From Bdellovibrionia bacterium (lineage in GTDB: Bacteria > Bdellovibrionota > Bdellovibrionia > Bdellovibrionales > JAGQZY01): a DNA stretch of 64,000 nucleotides. Position numbers and translations under genes: made by a program. This document shows positions 26,278 to 34,672 of this stretch, in pieces (the first letter of the stretch is position 1; every line of letters starts with the position of its first letter). The notes beneath the pieces are model-generated. The model did not search any database and was not told the DNA's origin. It worked only from the letters and a program-made list of their open reading frames with translations. The stretch spans positions 372,001 to 436,000 of the forward strand of contig JAUICP010000002.1 of the NCBI GenBank assembly GCA_030427805.1, read 5' to 3'.

Positions 26278-27810
26278 CTAGGCTTGCTTGGCTTGTCGCC
26301 CGGCAAACCAAAAGCGTTCCGAAAGTTCAAAGAGGACTTCAATAGAGATTGCTAAAAGAGAAGCCGGAATCACCCCTTGAAGCATGAGGGTATTATCGTT
26401 GAGGGAAAGGCCCTGCACTATGGACTCACCCAAGCCACCAGCACCTATGAAAGCGGCAAATGTAGCGGTACCAACACTAATCACCGCAGCTGTGCGAACT
26501 CCTGCCAGAATAACTGGTGCCGCAAGGGGCAGTTCAATGAGTTTTAAAACTTCAGAGGATTTGAGGCCCAAGCCCTCACCCACTTCAATCAGTCGACGAT
26601 CCACGTTTTCGAGGGCCGTCAGTGTATTTCGGAGAATCGGCAAGATACTGTACAAAAACAAGCCAACGATGGCCGGCAAGGGCCCTGTTTGTTGAAAAAT
26701 GGGAACCATAAAAAACAAAAGAGCAAGAGAGGGAATGGTCTGTAAAATGCCCGAAGTAAAAATTATGGGCTGGGTCAGGCTTGGAATTTTTAAACGGTAC
26801 AAAAGAATGCCTAGGGGAATCGATAGAAGAATTGCTGCGATCAAGGCAACCCCTGTTAAATAGAGGGTTTCAGCCGTCTGCTTTCCGATCATAACGAGGT
26901 CAAATTTAGAACCACAACGTCGATCGGGATCACCCATCCCATTTTGCGTAAGAAAACGTTTTGCAGCACCACAAAAACTAAGACCTTCAAACTCAACCCA
27001 CCCATTGATTTCGGTCATCAACTCATCGTCAATCTTTCCTGAGAGTTCTTCTAGCAAGGTCTTTACCTTGGGATCTAGATCAAGCGGGGCCAAAATTGCA
27101 GCCTCATAGGACGGAAAAACTCCTTTAGTATCTTCGAGCAAAACGAGATCATACTTTTTGATTTTCGCGTCGGTCGAATAGACATCGGTCATGTCCGTGG
27201 CTTTGGCTGTCAGAGCCTTGTAGGTCAACCCATGCTCGATCGTTTCAAACTCTAAATTGAGTCCATAGGTTTTTCGAATTGCGGGATAGGCATCGTCTCT
27301 TCGCGAAAAGCCATTAGAAAAGCTAATTCGGATTTTCTTTTCACGCAGATCTTCAATGGTCTTCAGGTTGTTCTCTTCTGCAAACTCCCTGCGAACGGCC
27401 AAGGCATAGGTATTAGAAAAACCGAGGGGAGCGAAAAGTAAAATATCTTTTTCGGCCATGGCGCTTGCGACTTCTTCAAAACTCATATTTTTTTGCGCCT
27501 TAAGCTCCACTTTAGCAAGAGTACCCGAGTATTCAATGTAGAAGTCAATTGAGCCATTCTCTAGAGATGCAAAAGCAAGGCGATCTTGTAAACCGAACTT
27601 GCGATCAACATTGTAGCCATTGTCCTCTAGATGCTGAGCGACTACTTCAGAAAGAATGAATCCTTCGGTGAAAGTCTTACTGCCGACCACATAAGTTTTA
27701 GCGTGACTAGATAGAGGGAGTAAAATCCAAAGGGTCAAAAGCCCGAGAAATGAGCAAAGGTGAAATGCCAATTGATTTTTTCTTGTTTTTTTAAAGTGTG
27801 GTAATGGCAT
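26278..27810 (-). CDS. Osmoprotectant ABC transporter, binding protein fused to permease
   Basis: About 510 residues, with both halves of an OpuC/ProWX-type importer in one chain. After a signal or first membrane segment, residues 35-290 form the substrate-binding domain (V-V-G-S-K-T-F-T-E-G-F-I-L-S-E, then Y-I-E-Y-S-G-T). The C-terminal 210 residues are a permease with about five spans and the E-A-A-like loop V-D-R-R-L-I-E-V-G-E-G-L-G. Substrates of the family are glycine betaine, choline or carnitine. The start is ATG 27810, or possibly 27846; either way it overlaps the ATPase gene. The energy subunit is coded just upstream. Confidence 0.85.
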   Translation of the reverse strand: MPLPHFKKTRKNQLAFHLCSFLGLLTLWILLPLSSHAKTYVVGSKTFTEGFILSEVVAQHLEDNGYNVDRKFGLQDRLAFASLENGSIDFYIEYSGTLAKVELKAQKNMSFEEVASAMAEKDILLFAPLGFSNTYALAVRREFAEENNLKTIEDLREKKIRISFSNGFSRRDDAYPAIRKTYGLNLEFETIEHGLTYKALTAKATDMTDVYSTDAKIKKYDLVLLEDTKGVFPSYEAAILAPLDLDPKVKTLLEELSGKIDDELMTEINGWVEFEGLSFCGAAKRFLTQNGMGDPDRRCGSKFDLVMIGKQTAETLYLTGVALIAAILLSIPLGILLYRLKIPSLTQPIIFTSGILQTIPSLALLFFMVPIFQQTGPLPAIVGLFLYSILPILRNTLTALENVDRRLIEVGEGLGLKSSEVLKLIELPLAAPVILAGVRTAAVISVGTATFAAFIGAGGLGESIVQGLSLNDNTLMLQGVIPASLLAISIEVLFELSERFWFAGRQAKQA

Positions 27811-28924
27811 GCTCACTAAATACTCCCTTAAAAACACCCTCTTCATTGACCACAGGTATCTGTGCCGACGGGCTCTCCATGAGGACTCTCAAGCCTTCTA
27901 GAAAATTCTGAGTTGAAGCCAGACGAGGTAACTTCAATGCTTTCTGAGCGCCGTCAAAGTCCTCTTTTTGAAAGACACTTTCGAGACTTCCATTTTGATG
28001 GCAAAGATAAATCAGAGACTGACCGTATTCATTGTGTAATTGAATAACTTCTTTGTAGTTTGAATTCTCTTTAAGGACTCTAGCTTCTTCTATATGGTAC
28101 ACTCGAAACCGGTCTCCCTGTTTTTCGACCCGAATCAAATCAGTATTAATCACCGAATAAAGGTCGATATCCTCGAGCATCTGACCTGGAGAATGACTCG
28201 TAACGAAATCCTTTACGTACTGACTCTTTGGCTTCAGTAACAAACTATTTGCTGAGCCCACTTGTTCGACTCTCCCTTTGTTCATAAGGCAAATTCGACT
28301 TCCCAATTTGAAAGCTTCAGACAAGTCATGGGTTACGATCACCGAAGTAAATCCAATTTTTTTATGAAGCCGTAGAAATTCTTTCTGGATTTCTTTTCTG
28401 GTAATTGGATCCAACGCACCAAAGGCTTCGTCCATCAATAAAACCCGAGGCGATAGAAAAAGGGCCCTAATAATCCCCACTCTTTGCTGTTGTCCGCCAC
28501 TGAGTTGATGTGGAAATTTTCTTAAGGTGTCCTTTGGGTCGAGATCGACAAGCTCCAACAGCTCTGTCGCCCGACTTAAAATTTCTTGCCTCGACCAACC
28601 GATTCTTTTAGCAATGACTCCGACATTATCGACAATCCGCATATGCGGGAACAGACCTGACCCTTGAATGGCATACCCCATTTTTCTTCGATGAGATACT
28701 ATATCTAAATCCTTTAAGGCCTTTCCCTCATAGAGAATTTCTCCAGAATCTGGTCTCAACAATCCATTCAATAATTTTAAGGTCGTTGTCTTGCCACTTC
28801 CGGATCCCCCTACTAGAACAAAAATTTCGCCATCAGAAATATTGAGATCGACTTGATCGACAGCCTTTAGTCCGGAGAACTCCTTAGTTACCGATCGTAA
28901 TTCGATAATGCTATCTGTGTGCAC
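27791..28924 (-). CDS. Osmoprotectant ABC transporter ATP-binding protein with CBS-like tail
   Basis: A 377-residue ATPase. Walker A is G-G-S-G-S-G-K-T-T (about 37-45), the signature is L-S-G-G-Q-Q-Q-R-V, and Walker B is V-L-L-M-D-E-A-F-G-A-L-D-P. About 120 C-terminal residues look like a CBS pair, as in OpuCA/ProV relatives that sense ionic strength or cyclic di-AMP. It powers uptake by the fused permease/binding protein whose gene overlaps its 3' end. Diverges from the glycosyltransferase gene over about 107 bases, where the operon promoter should lie. Confidence 0.9.
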   Translation of the reverse strand: MHTDSIIELRSVTKEFSGLKAVDQVDLNISDGEIFVLVGGSGSGKTTTLKLLNGLLRPDSGEILYEGKALKDLDIVSHRRKMGYAIQGSGLFPHMRIVDNVGVIAKRIGWSRQEILSRATELLELVDLDPKDTLRKFPHQLSGGQQQRVGIIRALFLSPRVLLMDEAFGALDPITRKEIQKEFLRLHKKIGFTSVIVTHDLSEAFKLGSRICLMNKGRVEQVGSANSLLLKPKSQYVKDFVTSHSPGQMLEDIDLYSVINTDLIRVEKQGDRFRVYHIEEARVLKENSNYKEVIQLHNEYGQSLIYLCHQNGSLESVFQKEDFDGAQKALKLPRLASTQNFLEGLRVLMESPSAQIPVVNEEGVFKGVFSEHAITTL

Positions 28925-29031
28925 CAGAGATGAACCTTTTGTGGAATTGAAACGGAAAAACAGATAGTATTATGACCGAAATATTGTTTTTGTTCCAGTT
29001 GTGACTTTCTTTCGTCTAGGAGCGCATAAAG

Positions 29032-30333
29032 TTGTTTTTTAATAAAAGAGATGAGGCACCTAATCGTCTTAATATTTGCATAGTCTCTCGAAGGTTCTTT
29101 TCAAGCGGTCCCTTCGCCAGACAAAGCTATTTTTGGCCAATTGCTCAGGAACTTTCTAAAAAGGGTCACATAGTAACTATCATTACAGAGTCTAAACCCG
29201 GTAACATGGCCCGATTTGAAGGCCTTGGTATCAAATTGGTTTTCATAGAGGATCCACGGCCCAATCGCGGAAGCAATTACTTCACTCGCAACCTTCTGCG
29301 AAAATTTACAGAGCTACACCAAGAAGAGCCTTTTCATATCGTTCACGGCCTTGATGCAACAGCGTTTACGATTGGCGCCCATAAAAAGCAATTTAAAACG
29401 GCCATAGTTTATGACGTTGAATGCACGCAAATGTCGCAGATCTTCTCTCTTTTGGGAATGGCCCAGGATAGCCTGCCCAACATGATTTCAACGGGAATAT
29501 CTGTAGGATATAAATTTCTAAGTACTTTCCTCGCTCACGATAGAAAACTCCTTAAAACCGCCGATGGAGTCATCGTAACGACACCGAGACAGCAAATTGT
29601 TTTGGAGCGCTACTATCTGTACCCCGAATTAAAAACCTATCAAATTCCCTACGGACTTGAGCCTCTCGATCTCGACACGACCGAACGCTCAGAGGAACTT
29701 CGAAAAGAATTGGGACTCAATGAGTCTGCAAAAATCGTTGTAACAATTTCTGATATGACAGAGAAGTTCGAGATCATTAATATCATGCGAGCCTTCCAAA
29801 AGGTTTGTATTAAAAAATCATCGGCAAGACTTATTATCATCGGCCAAGGACCCTATTTTAAAAACATAGAGTACGAAATGCTCTCTCTCGCCCTCGGCTC
29901 GAAGGTTATTCTGACAGGCGCGGTTCCCGAGTCAGATTTGCCGGCCTATATTGGAATGTCCAATGTCTTCGTAAACCTTTCTTCGCGAACGACTGGACTA
30001 GACCCTAGTCTGATGGCCGCTATGGCCCTCAAGAAAACCATCATTGGTTCAGAGGTCAACGCAATCTCAATGGTTGTTGAAGACTCGGTTGATGGGTTTC
30101 TCATTCGCCCCGCAGACTATCAGGAGCTTTCTGACCTTTTAATTAACATTTTTTCTAACCAAATCCCGGTTCGAGAGGTGGGAGAGAAAGCGCGAGAGAA
30201 AGTGAACAATCTCTACAACCTCGAAAAAATGGTGAACGAAACTATTAACTCTTACTACGATATTTTAGTGCGTTCGAAAAAGTACTTACCGATTTCTCAA
30301 CACTCTCTTCTTGAAAGCACAGCCAATCACTGA
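29032..30333 (+). CDS. Family 4 glycosyltransferase
   Basis: A 433-residue GT-B enzyme. The N-terminal domain starts I-C-I-V-S-R-R-F, followed by G-H-I-V-T-I-I-T. The C-terminal domain shows the usual layout of a donor-binding half, including I-I-G-Q-G-P-Y, V-I-L-T-G-A-V-P and the late E-V-N-A-I-S-M-V-V-E-D-S-V-D-G-F-L-I segment. It probably adds a sugar to a surface polysaccharide or glycolipid. TTG start with AGGAG nine bases upstream; there is no other in-frame start before the domain. Followed after 12 bases by an O-antigen-ligase-like gene. Confidence 0.85.
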   Translation: MFFNKRDEAPNRLNICIVSRRFFSSGPFARQSYFWPIAQELSKKGHIVTIITESKPGNMARFEGLGIKLVFIEDPRPNRGSNYFTRNLLRKFTELHQEEPFHIVHGLDATAFTIGAHKKQFKTAIVYDVECTQMSQIFSLLGMAQDSLPNMISTGISVGYKFLSTFLAHDRKLLKTADGVIVTTPRQQIVLERYYLYPELKTYQIPYGLEPLDLDTTERSEELRKELGLNESAKIVVTISDMTEKFEIINIMRAFQKVCIKKSSARLIIIGQGPYFKNIEYEMLSLALGSKVILTGAVPESDLPAYIGMSNVFVNLSSRTTGLDPSLMAAMALKKTIIGSEVNAISMVVEDSVDGFLIRPADYQELSDLLINIFSNQIPVREVGEKAREKVNNLYNLEKMVNETINSYYDILVRSKKYLPISQHSLLESTANH

Positions 30334-30345
30334 TTTAATTTTGGC

Positions 30346-31605
30346 ATGCAAAACTGGATTTCACCAAGCGTAAGACATCGACAAAAAATGGGCTGGCTCT
30401 TCTCTTCGGAGCACTTTGAAAATCAAGCTTCGCGGCTTCCACGAGTTCTAAAATCTCTTTTCGGATCCCCAATTCCCTCGATACTCGTTGCCATGGGATT
30501 AGCTAGTTTCTTTAACTCATGGGCTCTTTTAATTTCGTTGATTCTACTCAGTTTCTTTTTTGCAGTTTATATGACCTGCGACCTCGCCTCCCAGCAAAGA
30601 GAATTTAAGGCTTTTCGATTAGGCGGAGACATCCTTCTCGGAATCTGGCAAATATATAGCCTTATTCTAATCATGGACCTCGACAATTTGCAGAGCCTCA
30701 GCTCGCAACATTGGACTCTGCTTTTCACTCCGCTTTTTTTGTATAGTCTCAGCTACAGTTTAGATCTTTTTCCTTCAATGGGACGAATTACACGCGGTTG
30801 GATTATTGCTGCCTCTGTTTTGTGGGTGAGTTTCAGTTTTGGACTGTTTAAGACCGCCGATGTGAACGAGTGGTTTCTCATTAACAACGACTTACAGATA
30901 TCCCTCCTGGGAATTCCCCTTTTGGTTTTTCTCGCCCAGTGCTTCAACACTGGTGATGATTTGAGTTGGCAGAAAAAAACGATCTACCTGTCACTCATGG
31001 TACTTTTTAGTTACTCCGTTTTTCTATGGCCCGAAATTAGACTTTGGCTCATCCTCTGCATTACTTGGATTGTTCTTATGTTGGCCTCGCGACATCGCAT
31101 GTTCGTCATTTCGGCGATGGCGGTACTCGCAGTCAGCTTATTCTTCTTTCTATCACCAAGTCATGTGGCATCGGCTGTTCAAATCGAAAACGCCTTAAGC
31201 GAATCAACACGCATTGTTCTCCTTGAACAGGCAAAGGTCATTGAAAATAACCTTTGGTTTGGACAATTCAATTTAGTTCAAATGAGTGGAATTGAGGGAA
31301 ATAGTTACCTTACGCTACTTTCTAATTTTGGCCTTTTTGGCTTTGTACTCTATTTTCTATTTAACTTCAGCGTGCTTTACCAAGCCACGGCTTCTCTAAA
31401 GCTCGTTCCGCGAATCTTTTCTTGGCAAAGTATTATGCTCAATTCCGCATTTCACTTTTTAATTGTCTTTCATATATCAGGGCTTTTTCTAAATACCTTT
31501 TCGAGCTCGGCATTTACATTTCTGTGGATTTTTAGTTGTACTCTAATCATTGTGACGACCGAGATTTACGCCCGAGGCTTTGTACCAGATGATCGCTGCC
31601 TGTAA
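30346..31605 (+). CDS. Polytopic membrane protein, O-antigen ligase/polymerase-like
   Basis: A 419-residue protein with roughly ten hydrophobic segments. A larger loop at about 275-325 is followed by E-G-N-S-Y-L-T-L-L-S-N-F-G-L-F-G-F, close to the N-x-Y-L-x-x-L-x-x-x-G-L-x-G pattern of the WaaL/Wzy group. Such proteins ligate or polymerise surface polysaccharide at the periplasmic face. The preceding glycosyltransferase gene, 12 bases away, supports that role. Identity is tentative because this superfamily is poorly conserved. Confidence 0.7.
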   Translation: MQNWISPSVRHRQKMGWLFSSEHFENQASRLPRVLKSLFGSPIPSILVAMGLASFFNSWALLISLILLSFFFAVYMTCDLASQQREFKAFRLGGDILLGIWQIYSLILIMDLDNLQSLSSQHWTLLFTPLFLYSLSYSLDLFPSMGRITRGWIIAASVLWVSFSFGLFKTADVNEWFLINNDLQISLLGIPLLVFLAQCFNTGDDLSWQKKTIYLSLMVLFSYSVFLWPEIRLWLILCITWIVLMLASRHRMFVISAMAVLAVSLFFFLSPSHVASAVQIENALSESTRIVLLEQAKVIENNLWFGQFNLVQMSGIEGNSYLTLLSNFGLFGFVLYFLFNFSVLYQATASLKLVPRIFSWQSIMLNSAFHFLIVFHISGLFLNTFSSSAFTFLWIFSCTLIIVTTEIYARGFVPDDRCL

Positions 31606-31700
31606 CCGGCTTTTGTCTTAACGCACGCCTTAATTCCCAGCTTTTCAGCAGGAATTTCAGGAACTTAAAGCTTTTTTATGGACCTTTTTGAGTCTTTCCC

Positions 31701-31706
31701 TATAAT
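31701..31706 (+). promoter_or_regulatory. Possible -10 box for the HU/IHF gene
   Basis: A perfect TATAAT lies 86 bases before the HU/IHF start. No good -35 hexamer is found at 16-18 bases, so the call is weak. Confidence 0.35.
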
Positions 31707-31791
31707 TGAAGTAGTTTCAATAATTTAGAAACGAATTGGGCTAGCTGAGAGTTTTACACCCATAGTGTTTTTACCCAACGAGAGGCTAAAA

Positions 31792-32082
31792 ATGACCAAA
31801 GCAGATCTAATTAATGTCATTGCAGAAAAAGCAAATATCACACGGGTCAAAGCTGAAACCGTCGTGAATACGATCTTTGACTCCATGGTTGAGGCACTGA
31901 TGAGAGATGACAGAATTGAAATTCGAGGTTTTGGGTCATTTACCAACAAAGCCTACGATGCTTACCAAGGACGAAATCCTAGAACGGGTGAAGTTATTAA
32001 TGTTCCCGAAAAGAAATTACCATTCTTTAAGGTTGGTAAGGAACTCAAAGAAGACATTAATACAGATCCAAAAGCGGATTAA
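31792..32082 (+). CDS. HU/IHF-family DNA-binding protein
   Basis: The 96-residue protein starts at ATG 31792 with GAGAGG six bases upstream; a nine-codon upstream extension in the open frame is unlikely. It has the HU/IHF arm motif G-F-G-S-F and the DNA-hooking Pro in R-N-P-R-T-G. It bends DNA and helps organise the nucleoid. The sequence (T-K-A-D-L-I, then I-E-I-R-G-F-G) could be IHF-alpha/beta or HU; I cannot choose. It overlaps tail to tail by four bases with the EpmA-like gene. Confidence 0.93.
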   Translation: MTKADLINVIAEKANITRVKAETVVNTIFDSMVEALMRDDRIEIRGFGSFTNKAYDAYQGRNPRTGEVINVPEKKLPFFKVGKELKEDINTDPKAD

Positions 32083-33398
32083 TTCTGAGGAAAGAGCCTG
32101 AATTCTTTCAGGTCAGACTTTTTGTACAATAGCATGAACAATCGATCGAGGCCCAAGGCGATTCCCGCTCCCGGGCACATTCCCTGCGACAAAGAATTTA
32201 ATAACTCATGATCAAAAGCTACGAGAGTCTTATTGTCTCTTTGTTTTTCTTGTAAATCGCGCGCCATTCTCTGCATTTGTTCTTGAGGATCATTGATCTC
32301 ATTAAAAGCGTTTGCCAGTTCTACGCCACGCCAATAAAGTTCAAAGCGATCAGCCCAACCCTCTTCTGTCATTCGACAAAATGTATTCTGACTGGGAGGA
32401 AAGTTTTTAACAATCAATGGTTGTTTAAGACTTTTGAAGAGAGGTTCTATTTTCTCAATTTGAATCCTGTGAAAAACATCGTTCCATGAATCCGATGCAC
32501 TCCAGTGAATCTCTAACTGAGTCGCAAGATTTTTTAGCTCTGCAATAGAAGTTTCTGGTTTGAGATCAAAATCGAGAAGATCTGCATAAACTTGCTTCCA
32601 AGTCTTAACCACAAACTGACTGTTTAACTCGAGATTTAATTGAACTTTTAAATAGTCGAACAAAGCTTGCAGTCGATCAATTAAGTGATCCGATGGGGCG
32701 AGGGCCTCGTACCATTCTAACATTTTAAATTCTAATTGATGAAGAGCGGTAATACTCTCGTCCCTAAAACAGGTTTTGATTTCAAATATTTTTGGATAGT
32801 CCATAGCCCAAGCTTTTTTGAGTGAAAACTCTGGACTCGTCGGAAGGTAAAAGGAAGACTGCTCTTTATTAACTCCCAGGGCTCTTACCTCGAAACCATC
32901 AATTTGGGCATCGGTCCCCGGCGAGGGAACTAAAAAGGGAGTTTCAATGGCTAAAAAACCATTTTCTTCAAAAAACTGACGAACAAAGCCCAAAAAGCGA
33001 TTCCAGTCTTTAAGGGTTTTTACCTTGGGCTTATCCGAAGCTTGAGCCCCATTCCGGTAAGGCGCGAGCAAGTAAAAAGGAGAACGTCTTTGGCTCAATC
33101 CAGAGACTCTTTCAACGAGGGTACAAACCAGATCACCTTCGACTAAGCAAGCTGTTGGGATGACCTGCATACTTTTTATGAAATTCTCGGGGGCATCTTC
33201 AACCACCTCGGCAAAACTCATCTCTGCTTCAGAGTACTGCAAGGTGTTGTTATTATTGGCAATCCTCCCAACAACAATATGCTTTCCCGACTCTAACTGA
33301 AGGGCCTCAGAAACGAGAACAGCCCCACCAGGGGCCTGGGGATAGGGACGCCAATGGTCCTCGAGATAGCTTGTCCGATTTAAATTCTCTTTTGACAT
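32079..33398 (-). CDS. epmA: EpmA-like lysyl ligase (class II tRNA-synthetase related)
   Basis: About 439 residues from ATG 33398; an upstream TTG at 33422 is also possible and neither has a clear ribosome site. The last 310 residues match the class II catalytic core of LysRS/EpmA: F-L-A-I-E-T-P-F-L-V motif 1, C-F-R-D-E motif 2, and G-L-D-R-L-F-M-L motif 3. EpmA attaches (R)-beta-lysine to elongation factor P. The roughly 110-residue N-terminal part is longer than in E. coli EpmA (325 residues) and may be a remodelled OB-fold. EF-P and EpmB are not in the window, so the substrate is inferred. Confidence 0.78.
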   Translation of the reverse strand: MSKENLNRTSYLEDHWRPYPQAPGGAVLVSEALQLESGKHIVVGRIANNNNTLQYSEAEMSFAEVVEDAPENFIKSMQVIPTACLVEGDLVCTLVERVSGLSQRRSPFYLLAPYRNGAQASDKPKVKTLKDWNRFLGFVRQFFEENGFLAIETPFLVPSPGTDAQIDGFEVRALGVNKEQSSFYLPTSPEFSLKKAWAMDYPKIFEIKTCFRDESITALHQLEFKMLEWYEALAPSDHLIDRLQALFDYLKVQLNLELNSQFVVKTWKQVYADLLDFDLKPETSIAELKNLATQLEIHWSASDSWNDVFHRIQIEKIEPLFKSLKQPLIVKNFPPSQNTFCRMTEEGWADRFELYWRGVELANAFNEINDPQEQMQRMARDLQEKQRDNKTLVAFDHELLNSLSQGMCPGAGIALGLDRLFMLLYKKSDLKEFRLFPQN

Positions 33399-33480
33399 AA
33401 ATACAGGAAGATTAACTAACAAAAGACTTGAGACTTTGTCACTCGAATTGATAGCTTGTCCCTGACATGAGGAGGATGAT

Positions 33481-34041
33481 ATGGCCCGAAACTTTAGTTT
33501 TGATAAAATAAAAGGCGAATTGGCGAAACTTGCTAACTTTGATTCAATTACAAAAGAGGTTCAGCGCCTGACTAAGGAGTTTAAAGAACTAGAATCGAAG
33601 GTCCAAAAATCAGCTCGTGATCAAATCAAGAATGTTGAAAGTTCGGCGAAGGAACAGCTTCACTATGTTGAAAAACAAATCGATGGCCTACTGAAGCAAC
33701 TTCAACAGACTCAAAGTAAGATTGATAAAGAAGTCACTTCAGTTCTCAAATCGGTCAAGAAAACCCAAAGCCAGGCCCTGAAGTCGATCAATAAACTGAC
33801 GAAAACCGCCAAGAGCAACAAAAAGAAGGTCACCAAGGCGATTCGAAAAAAGTCTAAAACAGCTAAAAAGACCACCAAAAAAGCCATCGGAAAAGCAAAG
33901 AAAAAGGTGACTAAGCTGCAGAAGAAGAAAACCACAAAGAAAGCTGCTAAGAAGAGAACGACTGCCAAGGCAGCTGCTGGTTCTCGCAAAACTAAAAAGC
34001 TATCGACTCAAAAGAAAACAACAAGAAAAAAGTCAAAATAG
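33481..34041 (+). CDS. Coiled-coil protein with histone-H1-like Lys-rich tail
   Basis: A 186-residue protein. The first 100 residues are helical with coiled-coil pattern, resembling phasin/apolipoprotein-like proteins. The remaining 85 residues are mostly Lys, Ala and Thr with repeated K-K-x-x-K units, as in histone H1 or AlgP/PhaF-type tails. It is very basic and should bind DNA or RNA without sequence choice. It lies near an HU/IHF gene. AGGAGG precedes the ATG. A chromosome-packing role is inferred from composition. Confidence 0.75.
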   Translation: MARNFSFDKIKGELAKLANFDSITKEVQRLTKEFKELESKVQKSARDQIKNVESSAKEQLHYVEKQIDGLLKQLQQTQSKIDKEVTSVLKSVKKTQSQALKSINKLTKTAKSNKKKVTKAIRKKSKTAKKTTKKAIGKAKKKVTKLQKKKTTKKAAKKRTTAKAAAGSRKTKKLSTQKKTTRKKSK

Positions 34042-34100
34042 CGCAAAAAGTGTTAGAATTAAGGAGCTTTGACTGAACCTAATCAACGTGGAGTTTTTCG

Positions 34101-34580
34101 ATGGCAGATGACCGCCTCAAGATGGTGGAATTTCAAAAAGGTGACATCCTCTTTAAAGAGGGGGAGGAGAGTTTCCATTTCTACATCATCCAAGACGGTA
34201 CGGTGAGTATCTACAAAACTCTACCCAACGGAACCGAAGTCATACTGGCTCGGGCTGGTGCTGGTAATTCAGTCGGAGAATTTGCACACATCGATCGTCA
34301 GCCCCGATCGGCCTCGGTAAAAGCAACGAGTCCGGTTCGCGCCATCATGGTCTCAAAAGATTCTTATCAAGAACTTTTAGACGAACTCCCCTCTTGGGCC
34401 GTTTCGATGATCGAAGGTCTCGTCGACCGCCTGAGACAGACTAACGATATTGTCCGTCGCCTCCACGCTCACGATCCACAGACTCAGGCTAAGTTTGATA
34501 CCATGATCGAATACGACACGGGGGTCTCTATTATCGACGCAACCAACCCCTCATTTAACATCGACCCTGAGCAAGATTAG
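34101..34580 (+). CDS. Cyclic-nucleotide-binding domain protein
   Basis: A 159-residue protein with one Crp-like cyclic-nucleotide-binding domain (about 8-120): F-K-E-G-E-E-S-F-H-F-Y-I-I-Q-D-G-T-V at the front, and the phosphate-cassette region G-N-S-V-G-E-F-A-H-I-D-R-Q-P-R-S-A-S-V. The G-E and R-S-A residues that bind the cyclic phosphate are present. There is no helix-turn-helix after it, so it is not a Crp-type regulator by itself; the last 40 residues are polar. It may sense cAMP or cGMP, or act in protein-protein signalling. Confidence 0.82.
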   Translation: MADDRLKMVEFQKGDILFKEGEESFHFYIIQDGTVSIYKTLPNGTEVILARAGAGNSVGEFAHIDRQPRSASVKATSPVRAIMVSKDSYQELLDELPSWAVSMIEGLVDRLRQTNDIVRRLHAHDPQTQAKFDTMIEYDTGVSIIDATNPSFNIDPEQD

Positions 34581-34672
34581 GGCGCAATTCTGCATATTTA
34601 TCCCCCTTCAGAGCTTATTTTGTAGAGTGATTTTCTGCTTTATGGTACATAGATCTTAACTGGAGGAAATCT

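Noticed and set aside
34581-34672. Glycine riboswitch before gcvP
   Set aside because: The leader is only 92 bases and lacks the conserved tandem aptamer elements.
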